Part shown: piece after piece, positions 43,817 through 53,709 of the stretch
How the letters are laid out: each line of letters opens with the position of its first letter
Position numbering within the stretch: the first letter of the stretch is position 1
Origin: Streptomyces sp. Tu 3180
GTDB taxonomy: Bacteria > Actinomycetota > Actinomycetes > Streptomycetales > Streptomycetaceae
DNA: 64,000 bases
NCBI RefSeq assembly: GCF_009852415.1
Contig: NZ_WOXS01000001.1
Coordinates: 124,001 to 188,000, forward strand
Direction of reading: 5' to 3'
Made by a program: the position numbers and the translations under genes
Notes under the pieces: model-generated
Database searches by the model: none
Told to the model about the DNA's origin: nothing
Seen by the model: the letters and a program-made list of their open reading frames with translations, nothing else

Positions 43817-44678
43817 ATGACCGAGACCACCACCCGTATCGAGCAGGCCGCCGTGGACGGTTCGGAACTGTCCGGCGTCGACCTCGCGCGGGTCGCACTG
43901 CACGCTCGCCCGCGAGGCTGCCCGCAAGCGCGGCGACAGCGAGGCCCGGATGCCGCGCCGCCGCACCCAGCATGCCGTCAAGCGCGATGGCCGCGAGCCG
44001 ACCGGGGTCGCCGCCGTACTCCAGGACCTGATGGCGGAGCGGGCCTGGGCCATCCCGGCCGCCGGCGGCAGCGTCCTGGACCGCTGGCTTGACATCGCGG
44101 TCGCAGTTTCCTCCCGGCTGCCCGAGCACGTCCAGGCTGTCGCGTTCCACCCGGAGTCCGGGCAGTTGGACCTGCGCCCGGACTCCCCGGCCTATGCCAC
44201 CCAGCTACGGCTGATCAGTGCCCGGATCATCGCCACGGCGAACCAGGCGGTCGGCACCGACGTTGTCCGCACCATCCGGGTCCTGGCCGCCGGAGCCGCG
44301 CCCGAGCCCCGCAGGACGGAGCCCGCCCCGCAGACCGCTGCCGCGCCCCAGGCGCCGGTGAAAACCCGCGAGACGGCCTGTGAGGGTTACCACCAGGCGC
44401 TCACCGCGCCCCAGGCGGCCCGGCCTGACCGGCTCGTCGACCCCGCCATCGCGGAGGCGATCGAGTCGCAGACCCGCGCCCTGCGCCAGCTCAGCCGGCA
44501 TGCCTTCCCCGACCCCGGCGACCGGCCCAGCCCGATCGAAGCCGCACGGGCCCAGCACCGCCGCCAAGCCGCAGCCACCGAAGCCGCCGCGCTACGCCGA
44601 GCCCGGACGGAGCGTAATCGCGCCCGGATGGGTGGTACCGACACCAACACCGAGGAGCAGAGGAGCAGACAGCGATGA
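43817..44678 (+). pseudogene. DciA/DUF721-like gene with one frameshift
   Basis: MTETTTRIEQAAVDGSELSG continues to DLARVALHAR. One extra C near 43912 then moves the frame, after which EAARKRGDSEARMPRRRTQH leads into the DUF721 domain (GVAAVLQDLMAERAWAIPAA, VLDRWLDIAVAVSSRLPEHV, LRLISARIIATANQAVGTDV). A charged, Ala/Arg-rich tail follows. DUF721 proteins of the DciA type load the replicative helicase in many bacteria; copies with long charged tails occur on actinobacterial plasmids and integrative elements. Corrected, the protein would be about 287 aa. It overlaps the next tiny ORF by four bases. Confidence 0.65.
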
Positions 44679-44758
44679 GCCTATACGGGAAGGCCCGGAT
44701 GCTGCTCATGCAGGGCCCGGGGCTGGACGCCCCGCCAGCGCCGCTGTCGCGTAGCTGA
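44675..44758 (+). CDS. 27-aa ORF overlapping the DUF721 stop
   Basis: The ATG overlaps the DUF721 stop as ATGA, and the peptide is MSLYGKARMLLMQGPGLDAP followed by PAPLSRS. Translational coupling makes it plausible. Nothing about its function can be said. Confidence 0.35.
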   Translation: MSLYGKARMLLMQGPGLDAPPAPLSRS

Positions 44759-44899
44759 TCACAGTGGGCTTTTTTCGGCGGGCCGCCCGGCTCTTTCTAC
44801 TGCTATCTCATGCGGCTCGCTGCCATCATCTGCCCTTCTTGAGACCGCCTGCCTCGCCCCTTCTAGACTGGCGACGCCTCACGAAAGGATTGATCATTT

Positions 44900-45289
44900 A
44901 TGCGCCCTTTGGACTACCGCGATTACCTGGTTGACCTGCTGAAAAACTCCCCCGACGTGCAGCGAGTGGAAGTCCTGGAGAACGGCCCCTACCCGTATGC
45001 GCTGGCGGCGACGGTCGCGGGCCGTGAGCAGCGTTGGCAGGTGATCGGTCAGCTGGCCGACGGCGCGAAGCACAACGACGCGACGCCGCCGATCGAGGGG
45101 CAGCCCCCCGCGTTCACGGCAGCTCCGGTGACGGGTGCGCCAGACGCATGGCTGGCTGGCGTGATCGGTTCCGCGGAGCCGGTAGACACGGAACGCGTCG
45201 AGGTGTGGTCGACGCGCGAGGGTCACAACGGGCAAGGGCTGACCGTCTTCTTCCGGAACAGCGAGCGTGCATTCGTGCGCCTGGTCTGA
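44900..45289 (+). CDS. Hypothetical small protein (129 aa)
   Basis: The ATG at 44900 has AAGGA 13 bp upstream. The protein begins MRPLDYRDYLVDLLKNSPDV and looks like an alpha/beta fold without signal or TM segment (YALAATVAGREQRWQVIGQL, VEVWSTREGHNGQGLTVFFR). I do not recognise a family. A 53-aa zinc-ribbon gene follows on the same strand after 66 bp. It belongs to the plasmid-like segment left of the CRISPR array. Confidence 0.65.
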   Translation: MRPLDYRDYLVDLLKNSPDVQRVEVLENGPYPYALAATVAGREQRWQVIGQLADGAKHNDATPPIEGQPPAFTAAPVTGAPDAWLAGVIGSAEPVDTERVEVWSTREGHNGQGLTVFFRNSERAFVRLV

Positions 45290-45355
45290 CCCCTTTCCGG
45301 CTCTTTCCCTCCGGCTTCATGGTGCGGGGAGTGATTCCGTCGAGAGGGGACCGGA

Positions 45356-45517
45356 ATGTGTGATCAGCAGGATGGGCGGTTCGACCCGAGTCGGGTCAAG
45401 GCGTCGTGTTCGCAGTGCGGTTCGTGGGTTGGTGCGGAGAAGGGCCAGCCGGCCGCGCATCACCAGAAGCCGGGGAGCCGGGAGACATGCCCGGGAAGCG
45501 GTCAGCCCACCCAGTGA
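45356..45517 (+). CDS. 53-aa zinc-ribbon-like protein
   Basis: A short gene with ribosome binding site GAGAGGGGA before the ATG at 45356. The peptide starts MCDQQDGRFDPSRVKASCSQ and continues CGSWVGAEKG. CSQC provides one metal knuckle, and AAHH plus a later TCPGSG supply His/Cys for the other. Similar one-knuckle peptides are frequent small genes in Streptomyces accessory DNA. No function assigned. Confidence 0.6.
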   Translation: MCDQQDGRFDPSRVKASCSQCGSWVGAEKGQPAAHHQKPGSRETCPGSGQPTQ

Positions 45518-45563
45518 GTTCCTCCCGTCGGTGGCGGCGCTTGAGGTAGCGCGCGCCTGGCGG

Positions 45564-45615
45564 CACAGCGAAGCCTTCCTCCTTGACCGGAGTCCGGGGC
45601 GGGGGCTTCGCTGTG
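45564..45615 (-). terminator. Hairpin between the zinc-ribbon gene and the array-end ORF
   Basis: CACAGCGAAGCC (45564-45575) pairs perfectly with GGCTTCGCTGTG (45604-45615) across a 28-nt loop. It lies directly after the stop of the small minus-strand ORF and about 45 bp after the zinc-ribbon stop, so it could terminate either convergent transcript. Confidence 0.5.
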
Positions 45616-45616
45616 T

Positions 45617-45742
45617 TCAGTCGTCCTCGGTGAGCAGTTCGACGAGTTTTTTGATCTGGTCGGGTTCGAGGTTGTGGCGCAAAGCCTTGACTGCGTCGGC
45701 TGGCGTGGTGACGGAGATCCTTATCTTCCGCTTGCGGACCAT
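45617..45742 (-). CDS. 41-aa ORF starting inside the terminal CRISPR repeat
   Basis: The ATG lies in the degenerate last repeat of array 1, created by its changed bases. The peptide MVRKRKIRISVTTPADAVKA, then LRHNLEPDQIKKLVELLTED, has a basic strand followed by an amphipathic helix and looks protein-like. It may be the surviving C-terminal end of an older gene cut by the array, or a short gene transcribed as an extension of the array precursor. A hairpin follows its stop codon. Confidence 0.4.
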   Translation of the reverse strand: MVRKRKIRISVTTPADAVKALRHNLEPDQIKKLVELLTEDD

Positions 45743-48700
45743 TCCCGCGGGTGCGGGGAGCAGAGTCGGACGGGGGCCGCTCCGCGCGGGCCCGTGGGAC
45801 CATCCCCGCGGGTGCGGGGAGCAGACGGGGCCGTTCGTCTCCGTCCAGTGCGCCAAGGGACCATCCCCGCGGGTGCGGGGAGCAGGACTTGGCACGGGCC
45901 TTGGCGATGTGCCCCTTGGGACCATCCCCGCGGGTGCGGGGAGAAGCTCGGGGCGCCCATCCGCGTGCTCGGCAACTTGGGACCATCCCCGCGGGTGCGG
46001 GGAGCAGTCCCGCTCCAGGTCCTCGCCCTGGATCGGCCGGGGACCATCCCCGCGGGTGCGGGGAGCAGGACGGCGCACACCATCCGCCCGACGCGACCAG
46101 GGGACCATCCCCGCGGGTGCGGGGAGCAGACGGATGCCACACGGGCCGGATGGGCGTCGCCGGGACCATCCCCGTGGGTGCGGGGAGCAGAGCGAGAAGC
46201 CGGCCGCCTCGCCGACCAGGCCGGGACCATCCCCGCGGGTGCGGGGAGCAGAGGTTCACGCCCATCGGGATCGCCTCCCACAGGGGACCATCCCCGCGGG
46301 TGCGGGGAGCAGGCTGTAGGTGCGGGCGGTGAGGCGCTTGTCGTGGGGACCATCCCCGCGGGTGCGGGGAGCAGAAGTGCCGGAAGGCGGCGTGGGAGGC
46401 GGAGCGGGACCATCCCGCGGGTGCGGGGAGCAGTGGACGAGGATCGACTTCGCGGCCCAGTGGGTGGGACCATCCCCGCGGGTGCGGGGAGCAGCCGCCG
46501 GGCCCCTCCATCCGCAAACGGCGCCGGGGACCATCCCCGCGGGTGCGGGGAGCAGGAGGCGCTCGCAGGTCACCCGACCGAGACCGAGGGACCATCCCCG
46601 CGGGTGCGGGGAGCAGCTGTTGCGGGACCCGCACCCGGAGCTGACGCGGGGACTATCCCCGCGGGTGCGGGGAGCAGCCCATCGAACCGGGCGCGAGCTG
46701 CTGGGCGATGGGACCATCCCCGCGGGTGCGGGGAGCAGGGCTACCCGTCCGACATGGACGTCCGGGCGGCGGGACCATCCCCGCGGGTGCGGGGAGCAGC
46801 GGTTGGCCGTCTACTTCACGAAGCACGGCTCGGGACCATCCCCGCGGGTGCGGGGAGCAGGGCGACGGCACGGTCACGGCGGCGGCCTCCGCGGGACCAT
46901 CCCCGCGAGTGCGGGGAGCAGGACTACGTCTACGAGGGCGCGGCCAAGGAGCCGGGACCATCCCCGCGGGTGCGCGGAGCAGGGCGGGTGGTGGGCGACG
47001 GGCCGCCCCTCTTGGGGACCATCCCCGCGGGTGCGGGGAGCAGTCGGCGCAAGCCGGGCACTGGACGCGGCCGAGGGGACCATCCCCGCGGGTGCGGGGA
47101 GCAGGCTTTGAAGCAGGCGTGGGAGGAGCACCCGCATGGACCATCCCCGCGGGTGCGGGGAGCAGGGCTTCAAGGTCACCCAGATGAAGGACGGCCGGGG
47201 ACCATCCCCGCGGGTGCGGGGAGCAGTACCCCTTGCGCTTGTTGCCCCACGCGGCCGGGGGACCATCCCCGCGGGTGCGGGGAGCAGCGGTACCGCGGAT
47301 CGCTGCTCGGTTGCGCCGAGGGACCATCCCCGCGGGTGCGGGGAGCAGAATGTCATGATGGGCGTGCCGACCGCCCATTGGGGACCATCCCCGCGGGTGC
47401 GGGGAGCAGACGTAGGCCAGGCCGGGGCCGGGGAGCATGTGGGGACCATCCCCGCGGGTGCGGGGAGCAGGGCACCGCATCGGGGCCGTCCGGTGTCGCA
47501 CGGGGACCATCCCCGCGGGTGCGGGGAGCAGAGTTCCTTGATCCGGCGAAGGGGGAGCTCCACGGGACCATCCCCGCGGGTGCGGGGAGCAGATGAGGCC
47601 ACGCAGGGCGGGCAGGACGATGGAGGGACCATCCCCGCGGGTGCGGGGAGCAGGACGCCGCGTACCGCACCGACCTGATCGCCCGGGGACCATCCCCGCG
47701 GGTGCGGGGAGCAGATCGACGAGCTGCGTACAGCGAACTGGCAGCGGGGACCATCCCCGCGGGTGCGGGGAGCAGAGGGGACCGACGAGGGAACGTTCGA
47801 GGCGATCGGGACCATCCCCGCGGGTGCGGGGAGCAGCCTCCGAGGGCGTAGCGGCCGCGGGACTCGTTGGGACCATCCCCGCGGGTGCGGGGAGCAGATC
47901 AGCGAGCAGAGGGTCTAGTAGACGACGTCGGGACCATCCCCGCGGGTGCGGGGAGCAGGCCGGGTCGTCGCCGGAGACCGCGGGCAGGTGGGGACCATCC
48001 CCGCGGGTGCGGGGAGCAGGTCGTGGTCTGGGTGGACGAGGCGGGTGAGGCGGGACCATCCCCGCGGGTGCGGGGAGCAGCGCCCGGCGCCGACCCGCGC
48101 ACGGTCGTCGTCGGGACCATCCCCGCGGGTGCGGGGAGCAGGGGAGGGAGTCGTCCCCCGCACCGTGCACGCCGGGACCATCCCCGCGGGTGCGGGGAGC
48201 AGCTGGCAGGGTCGGCTGCGGCCGTGGCTGCCCAGGGACCATCCCCGCGGGTGCGGGGAGCAGAACTCGAGCCATGCGGCCCGGGTGGCGAGGTAGGGAC
48301 CATCCCCGCGGGTGCGGGGAGCAGGACGGAGAAGACGGCTTCCCCGACCTGACGTCGGGACCATCCCCGCGGGTGCGGGGAGCAGGCCCGTCCCGGCACT
48401 CCCGGCTCCGCGTGTTCGGGACCATCCCCGCGGGTGCGGGGAGCAGGACCCCCGCACCGGCTGGGTCACCGCGCACTGGGGACCATCCCCGCGGGTGCGG
48501 GGAGCAGCATTGCGGTCCTTCCGGGTCGGCGGGGTGGTGGGGACCATCCCCGCGGGTGCGGGGAGCAGAAGCTGGGCGCCAACAACATCGCGCACGCGGT
48601 GGGACCATCCCCGCGGGTGCGGGGAGCAGGAATGGCAGGCGCCCGGTTGCGGGCCCGGCCGGGGACCATCCCCGCGGGTGCGGGGAGCAGTAGGAGTGAT

Positions 48701-51700
48701 CCAAGCACCGTTCGGGCCGGGTGGGACCATCCCCGCGGGTGCGGGGAGCAGAGACTGACATGTCGTATCAACTTGCGCAACCCGGGACCATCCCCGCGGG
48801 TGCGGGGAGCAGAGGTTCTCCGGGGTCCGGAGAGCCATCCTGCGGGGACCATCCCCGCGGGTGCGGGGAGCAGGGCGCGGGCGGGAGCCCCCTCACTTGA
48901 TCGTCGGGACCATCCCCGCGGGTGCGGGGAGCAGTCTGACCTGCGCGGGTTGTAGTTTCTCCGGTAGGGACCATCCCCGCGGGTGCGGGGAGCAGGAGGC
49001 GGGGGAGCTTGCCTCCCCCTCACCACCGGGACCATCCCCGCGGGTGCGGGGAGCAGCCGTACCACTGCCCGTCGACGGTCACGTACGAGGGACCATCCCC
49101 GCGGGTGCGGGGAGCAGTACGGCAAATTTGGCCGTAACATCCCGTTCCGGGGACCATCCCCGCGGGTGCGGGGAGCAGGACGTCGTGAACTCCAGCCGGG
49201 CCTGGAACAGGGGACCATCCCCGCGGGTGCGGGGAGCAGCTCCTCGCCCGCATCCAGGGCCGCCCCGGACCGGGACCATCCCCGCGGGTGCGGGGAGCAG
49301 TGGGCGGCGGGTCTGACACCACGGTAGCGCGCGGGACCATCCCCGCGGGTGCGGGGAGCAGTGCGCTTCGGCTTGGGTTTGGTGGTCCCCGCGGGGACCA
49401 TCCCCGCGGGTGCGGGGAGCAGTCTTCGGCGGACACGCCCAGGATCTCCGCGACGGGACCATCCCCGCGGGTGCGGGGAGCAGATCGAACCGGGCTACAA
49501 CGGCGAGCGGAAGACGGGACCATCCCCGCGGGTGCGGGGAGCAGGGACGTCCGACGCCCTGCGCCACGGCGCGACCGGGACCATCCCCGCGGGTGCGGGG
49601 AGCAGCAGGACCGCGAGGAACGCGCGGGCCGGGCCCTGGGACCATCCCCGCGGGTGCGGGGAGCAGTTGCCGGCGCCCTGGCCGACGAGCCGGATCTCGG
49701 GACCATCCCCGCGGGTGCGGGGAGCAGATACGGATCACGGCCTCGTCGCCGGGCTCCAGGGGACCATCCCCGCGGGTGCGGGGAGCAGCACACCGGTTGG
49801 GCGATCAACATGGGCTCGCCGGGACCATCCCCGCGGGTGCGGGGAGCAGTCCGGCCTCACCGAGGAGGCGGTCGCCGCCGCGGGACCATCCCCGCGGGTG
49901 CGGGGAGCAGCCGTGACGGGGGCCGGTGCCCGCGTCGCAAAGGGGACCATCCCCGCGGGTGCGGGGAGCAGGGCGGTTGGGGCCCTCGGGGCTAGAACTC
50001 GGTGGGACCATCCCCGCGGGTGCGGGGAGCAGATCGACAGCTTCCCCAGGGCCCGCAGGATGGCGGGACCATCCCCGCGGGTGCGGGGAGCAGCCACCCA
50101 GCCTGAGAGGAATTCCCATGAAGAAGGGACCATCCCCGCGGGTGCGGGGAGCAGTGTTTCCAGCCATTTAGCGTGTCACGGATTGCGGGACCATCCCCGC
50201 GGGTGCGGGGAGCAGCCTGAGGACGCCCAGCAGTTCAGCCGCTACCTGGGACCATCCCCGCGGGTGCGGGGAGCAGTTCATCGCCAGCGGGGCCTGCGGG
50301 GTCGCGCCGGGACCATCCCCGCGGGTGCGGGGAGCAGACGAAGCGCGGGAAGCACGGGCACCGGACCCCGGGACCATCCCCGCGGGTGCGGGGAGCAGAC
50401 ACGGTCACGGCGGCCCGCGCGGCGGCCGGGGGGACCATCCCCGCGGGTGCGGGGAGCAGGTCGTCGGTGGGTGCGAGGGTCCACCCTTCGCGGGACCATC
50501 CCCGCGGGTGCGGGGAGCAGGCGCGGTAGACGGTGCGGCCGTCGGCTCCGATGGGACCATCCCCGCGGGTGCGGGGAGCAGCATGTCATGACTGATGACG
50601 CCTCCGAAGGTTCGGGACCATCCCCGCGGGTGCGGGGAGCAGGCCAGGCGCAGCGTCCCCGACCCGATGTGGCTGGGACCATCCCCGCGGGTGCGGGGAG
50701 CAGTGACGCCGTGTCTGTGGTGCTCCGCTCGCACGGGGACCATCCCCGCGGGTGCGGGGAGCAGCGGGGAGCGGGTCGGCCGGCGTACCGGGAGGCGGGA
50801 CCATCCCCGCGGGTGCGGGGAGCAGGACTACGTCTACGAGGGCGCGACCCGGGAGCCGGGACCATCCCCGCGGGTGCGGGGAGCAGACGGGACCCTCCGT
50901 GAGGTTGTCGTCAGGGCCGGGACCATCCCCGCGGGTGCGGGGAGCAGGCGGTGACGGTGTCGGCGAGGTCGGCGCGGCGGGGACCATCCCCGCGGGTGCG
51001 GGGAGCAGTCTCTGCGGGTCAAGGAAGGCGGGACGGCCTCGGGACCATCCCCGCGGGTGCGGGGAGCAGCTGTCTACGGCGGCCGCCGCTCCGTCCGGGA
51101 ATGGACCATCCCCGCGGGTGCGGGGAGCAGTCCCTGCCGTCCGTGCAGGAGATCCGCGAGCAGGGACCATCCCCGCGGGTGCGGGGAGCAGCGCCCTCGT
51201 CGTGGGCCTGGGGCTGGACGGCGGGGACCATCCCCGCGGGTGCGGGGAGCAGGCGCTCGACGCACTCGCTCCCCTGGCGGCGCCGGGACCATCCCCGCGG
51301 GTGCGGGGAGCAGCCGGGTCTCCTCGGTGCCAGCCTCAGCCCGGAGGGACCATCCCCGCGGGTGCGGGGAGCAGGACCGGTTCCGGCAGATCGACGACAG
51401 CGGCGCGGGACCATCCCCGCGGGTGCGGGGAGCAGTGTCGGGGACTGCTGCGGCGAGTCGCCCCGCCGGGACCATCCCCGCGGGTGCGGGGAGCAGAGCC
51501 GCCGGTTCGTCACCGAGGTGAAGCCCGGGGGACCATCCCCGCGGGTGCGGGGAGCAGCTCGCCGACTACGCCGCCACCGCCCCCGCCGGAGGACCATCCC
51601 CGCGGGTGCGGGGAGCAGCTCGCCAAGGAGTGGGTGCCCGGCGGTACCCGGGGACCATCCCCGCGGGTGCGGGGAGCAGAACTGCCACAGGTCGATGCCC

Positions 51701-52289
51701 TGGCCCCACTTGGGACCATCCCCGCGGGTGCGGGGAGCAGACCTCGGATGACTCGGTGTTGAAGGGGAGCAGGGGACCATCCCCGCGGGTGCGGGGAGCA
51801 GGCCGTCCCGTCCCACAGGTCGAGGCGGTTGACGGGACCATCCCCGCGGGTGCGGGGAGCAGACTGTGTCCGAGGACCGCGTGGAGACGCTGCCGGGACC
51901 ATCCCCGCGGGTGCGGGGAGCAGGTCAGCAGGGCGCCACCCAACGTCTCCAGGGCGGGACCATCCCCGCGGGTGCGGGGAGCAGCTGATCAACAAGATCC
52001 CAGGAGGCACGACCGGGGGACCATCCCCGCGGGTGCGGGGAGCAGTGCTGCGGCTTGCGCGCGCGGTGCCGGACGCGGGGACCATCCCCGCGGGTGCGGG
52101 GAGCAGGCCGCGCGCCGGGCCGCCACGCTCGCCGCAGAGGGACCATCCCCGCGGGTGCGGGGAGCAGGGACGTGCTCTTCCAGATGGACGCTGCCGACGG
52201 GGACCATCCCCGCGGGTGCGGGGAGCAGGTGCGGTCGCGGCCGTAATCCGGGTGTCACCCGGGACCATCCCCGCGGGTGCGGGGAGCAG
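45735..52289 (-). CRISPR. Type I-E CRISPR array 1, about 108 repeats
   Basis: A 29-bp repeat, read on the plus strand as GGGACCATCCCCGCGGGTGC followed by GGGGAGCAG, recurs with a 61-bp period, so spacers are mostly 32 nt. The span divided by the period gives about 108 repeats and 107 spacers, some 6.5 kb. Compared with the I-E consensus (stem CCCCGC/GCGGGG), the functional orientation is the minus strand, so the leader is at the right end beside cas2 and the oldest spacers are at the left. Consistent with that, variant repeats concentrate on the left (first repeat changed at two bases, a 28-bp repeat at about 46410, single changes near 45940, 46170, 46650, 46910 and 46970). The right end is uniform apart from 51103, where the first base is changed. 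Coordinates and counts are by eye. Confidence 0.97.
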
Positions 52290-52358
52290 ACTGGATGACC
52301 TGCGGTTTTACTGGCGCCGGGGGCGGTTTCTGAGTACTTTCTCCGATTCCGGCAAATG
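52290..52358 (-). promoter_or_regulatory. Leader of CRISPR array 1
   Basis: Read on the minus strand, this segment shares blocks with the leader of array 2. CATTTGCCGGAA lies exactly 57 nt from the first repeat in both, and an AAAAC..CAGGTCA-type block ending CAGT adjoins the repeat. It should contain the array promoter and the signals for Cas1-Cas2/IHF-like spacer integration. It lies between the array and the cas2 stop. Confidence 0.85.
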
Positions 52359-52381
52359 TGGCATAAAGGGCCCGATCTGCA

Positions 52382-52744
52382 TCAGCCCCTCCCGAAGCGT
52401 CGGCGTTTGGCGGCCCTGCTCCAACCAGAGGGCGGCCCGTTCCGGGGAGCCGGGCCGGGAGCGGGTGTGTTCGGGTCGGGGCGGCGGATCAGGGTGATGC
52501 CCTCGTGGTCGATCGGGTGCCAGGCGTGGTCGTGGGTGCGGAAGGTGAAGCCCTGCTCGTTGTTGGTTGTGTGGGCCAGCAGGGCGCGGCCCTGCCCTGC
52601 GTACTGCTGGACCTCTTCCCAGAGGACGTCGCGGATCCGGGCTGAGGGGTTGCCCACGAACACGCCGGCGGAGATTTCCAGCAACCAGCGGGTGAGGAAG
52701 CCGCGTAGTCCGGCCGGGCAGTTGGTGAGGACGATGACGGTCAC
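52382..52744 (-). CDS. cas2: Cas2e
   Basis: 120 aa from a GTG at 52744 that overlaps the cas1 stop (GTGA). The type I-E Cas2 N-terminus is clear: TVIVLTNCPAGLRGFLTRWL, then LEISAGVFVGNPSARIRDVL and WEEVQQYAGQGRALLAHTTN. A basic Pro-rich tail ends AAKRRRFGRG. Cas2 forms the central dimer of the Cas1-Cas2 spacer integrase. It is the last gene of the cas operon, about 90 bp from array 1. Confidence 0.95.
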   Translation of the reverse strand: MTVIVLTNCPAGLRGFLTRWLLEISAGVFVGNPSARIRDVLWEEVQQYAGQGRALLAHTTNNEQGFTFRTHDHAWHPIDHEGITLIRRPDPNTPAPGPAPRNGPPSGWSRAAKRRRFGRG

Positions 52745-53709
52745 CAGAGTCCGTCCTCATAGTCCTCGGGACCGTCGTGGTTGACGCCGGAGGCGACCTG
52801 GTGGCCGTGGTCGCTCTGGAGCGTGACGACGTCCCGGTCACCGCCGAGGTCGGAGGATCCGACGGTCTCCGGCAGCAGGAGGTGTTTGATGTCGTCGACG
52901 CACCGATTCAGCAGGGATGTTTCGTTGATGCGGTCTCGCAGTGCACGGCGGGTGCGGGGGCCGACGTCCTCTTCGTCCTGTGCGGCTACGTCGAAGGCGA
53001 GCGGGATGCCGAGCTCCGTCTTGTAGAGGTCGGCGATGTCCAGGACGAAAGACAGTTCGTGGCCGGAGTGGATGAAACCGAGGGCCGGGCTGCATCCCAG
53101 GGAGGTGACGACGGCGTGGGCGATGCCGTACATGCATTGGGCGGCGGCGGTGATGGCCTGGTTGACGGCGTCGCCGCTGGTGAAGTCGCCGGGGGTGTAG
53201 CGGCGGCCTCGCCAGGGGACGCCGGTGCGGGCGGCTTCGGCTCGGTAGCAGTCCTTGACCCGTCTTCCCTCGCGGCCGAGGAGTTCGTGCCGGGTGAGGC
53301 CGGCGGGGTCCTCGTCCGGGAATCGCAGCCGGTACATCTTCCGGGCCACGTCGAGGCGGCTGCGCGGGTTGGCCCACTGCCGGGCCTGGGCCTCCATGAG
53401 GGCGGAGGAGCGGCTGAGGGCGCGGCCGGAGGCGTAGTAGCGCACGCCGTGTTCACCGACCCAGCAGACCGCCGCGCCGGTCTCACCCAGGACGCTCATG
53501 GCCTGGTGGGTGATGCGGGTGCCGGGGCCGAGGAGGAGGGTGCCGATGGTCGCCGAGGGGATGTGGGTGGTGCCCTCCGCGTCCTGGGCGGTGATGGCGT
53601 TGGCGTCACGGTGGACTGTGCAGCGTTCCAGGTAGACGAAGGAGAGGCGTTCATCAGTGCGGGTGAGTTGCCGGGGCGTGAGTGCCGGGCGCCGGGCGAC
53701 GGTGCTCAT
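52741..53709 (-). CDS. cas1: Cas1e integrase
   Basis: 322 aa from the ATG at 53709, overlapping the cas6e stop as ATGA. It has an N-terminal beta-domain (RLSFVYLERCTVHRDANAIT, LLLGPGTRITHQAMSVLGET) and a helical catalytic domain. The catalytic Glu is in HELLGREGRRVKDCYRAEA, and the His and Asp are in LGFIHSGHELSFVLDIADLY. The C-terminal extension (DRDVVTLQSDHGHQVASG) is typical of actinobacterial Cas1e. It catalyses spacer integration with Cas2. Confidence 0.96.
   Translation of the reverse strand: MSTVARRPALTPRQLTRTDERLSFVYLERCTVHRDANAITAQDAEGTTHIPSATIGTLLLGPGTRITHQAMSVLGETGAAVCWVGEHGVRYYASGRALSRSSALMEAQARQWANPRSRLDVARKMYRLRFPDEDPAGLTRHELLGREGRRVKDCYRAEAARTGVPWRGRRYTPGDFTSGDAVNQAITAAAQCMYGIAHAVVTSLGCSPALGFIHSGHELSFVLDIADLYKTELGIPLAFDVAAQDEEDVGPRTRRALRDRINETSLLNRCVDDIKHLLLPETVGSSDLGGDRDVVTLQSDHGHQVASGVNHDGPEDYEDGLW

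Noticed and set aside
50399..50430. Spacer sharing CACGGTCACGGCGGC with a spacer at 46862
   Set aside because: Fifteen shared bases in GC-rich, codon-like sequence can occur by chance and the rest does not align, unlike the 29/32 pair reported.
45735..52289. Long open frames of several hundred codons on both strands (Gly/Ala/Arg-Pro-rich repeats such as GTIPAGAGSR and CSPHPRGWS)
   Set aside because: These are translations of the 61-bp CRISPR unit, whose repeat lacks stop codons in several frames. They have no start signals and no family.
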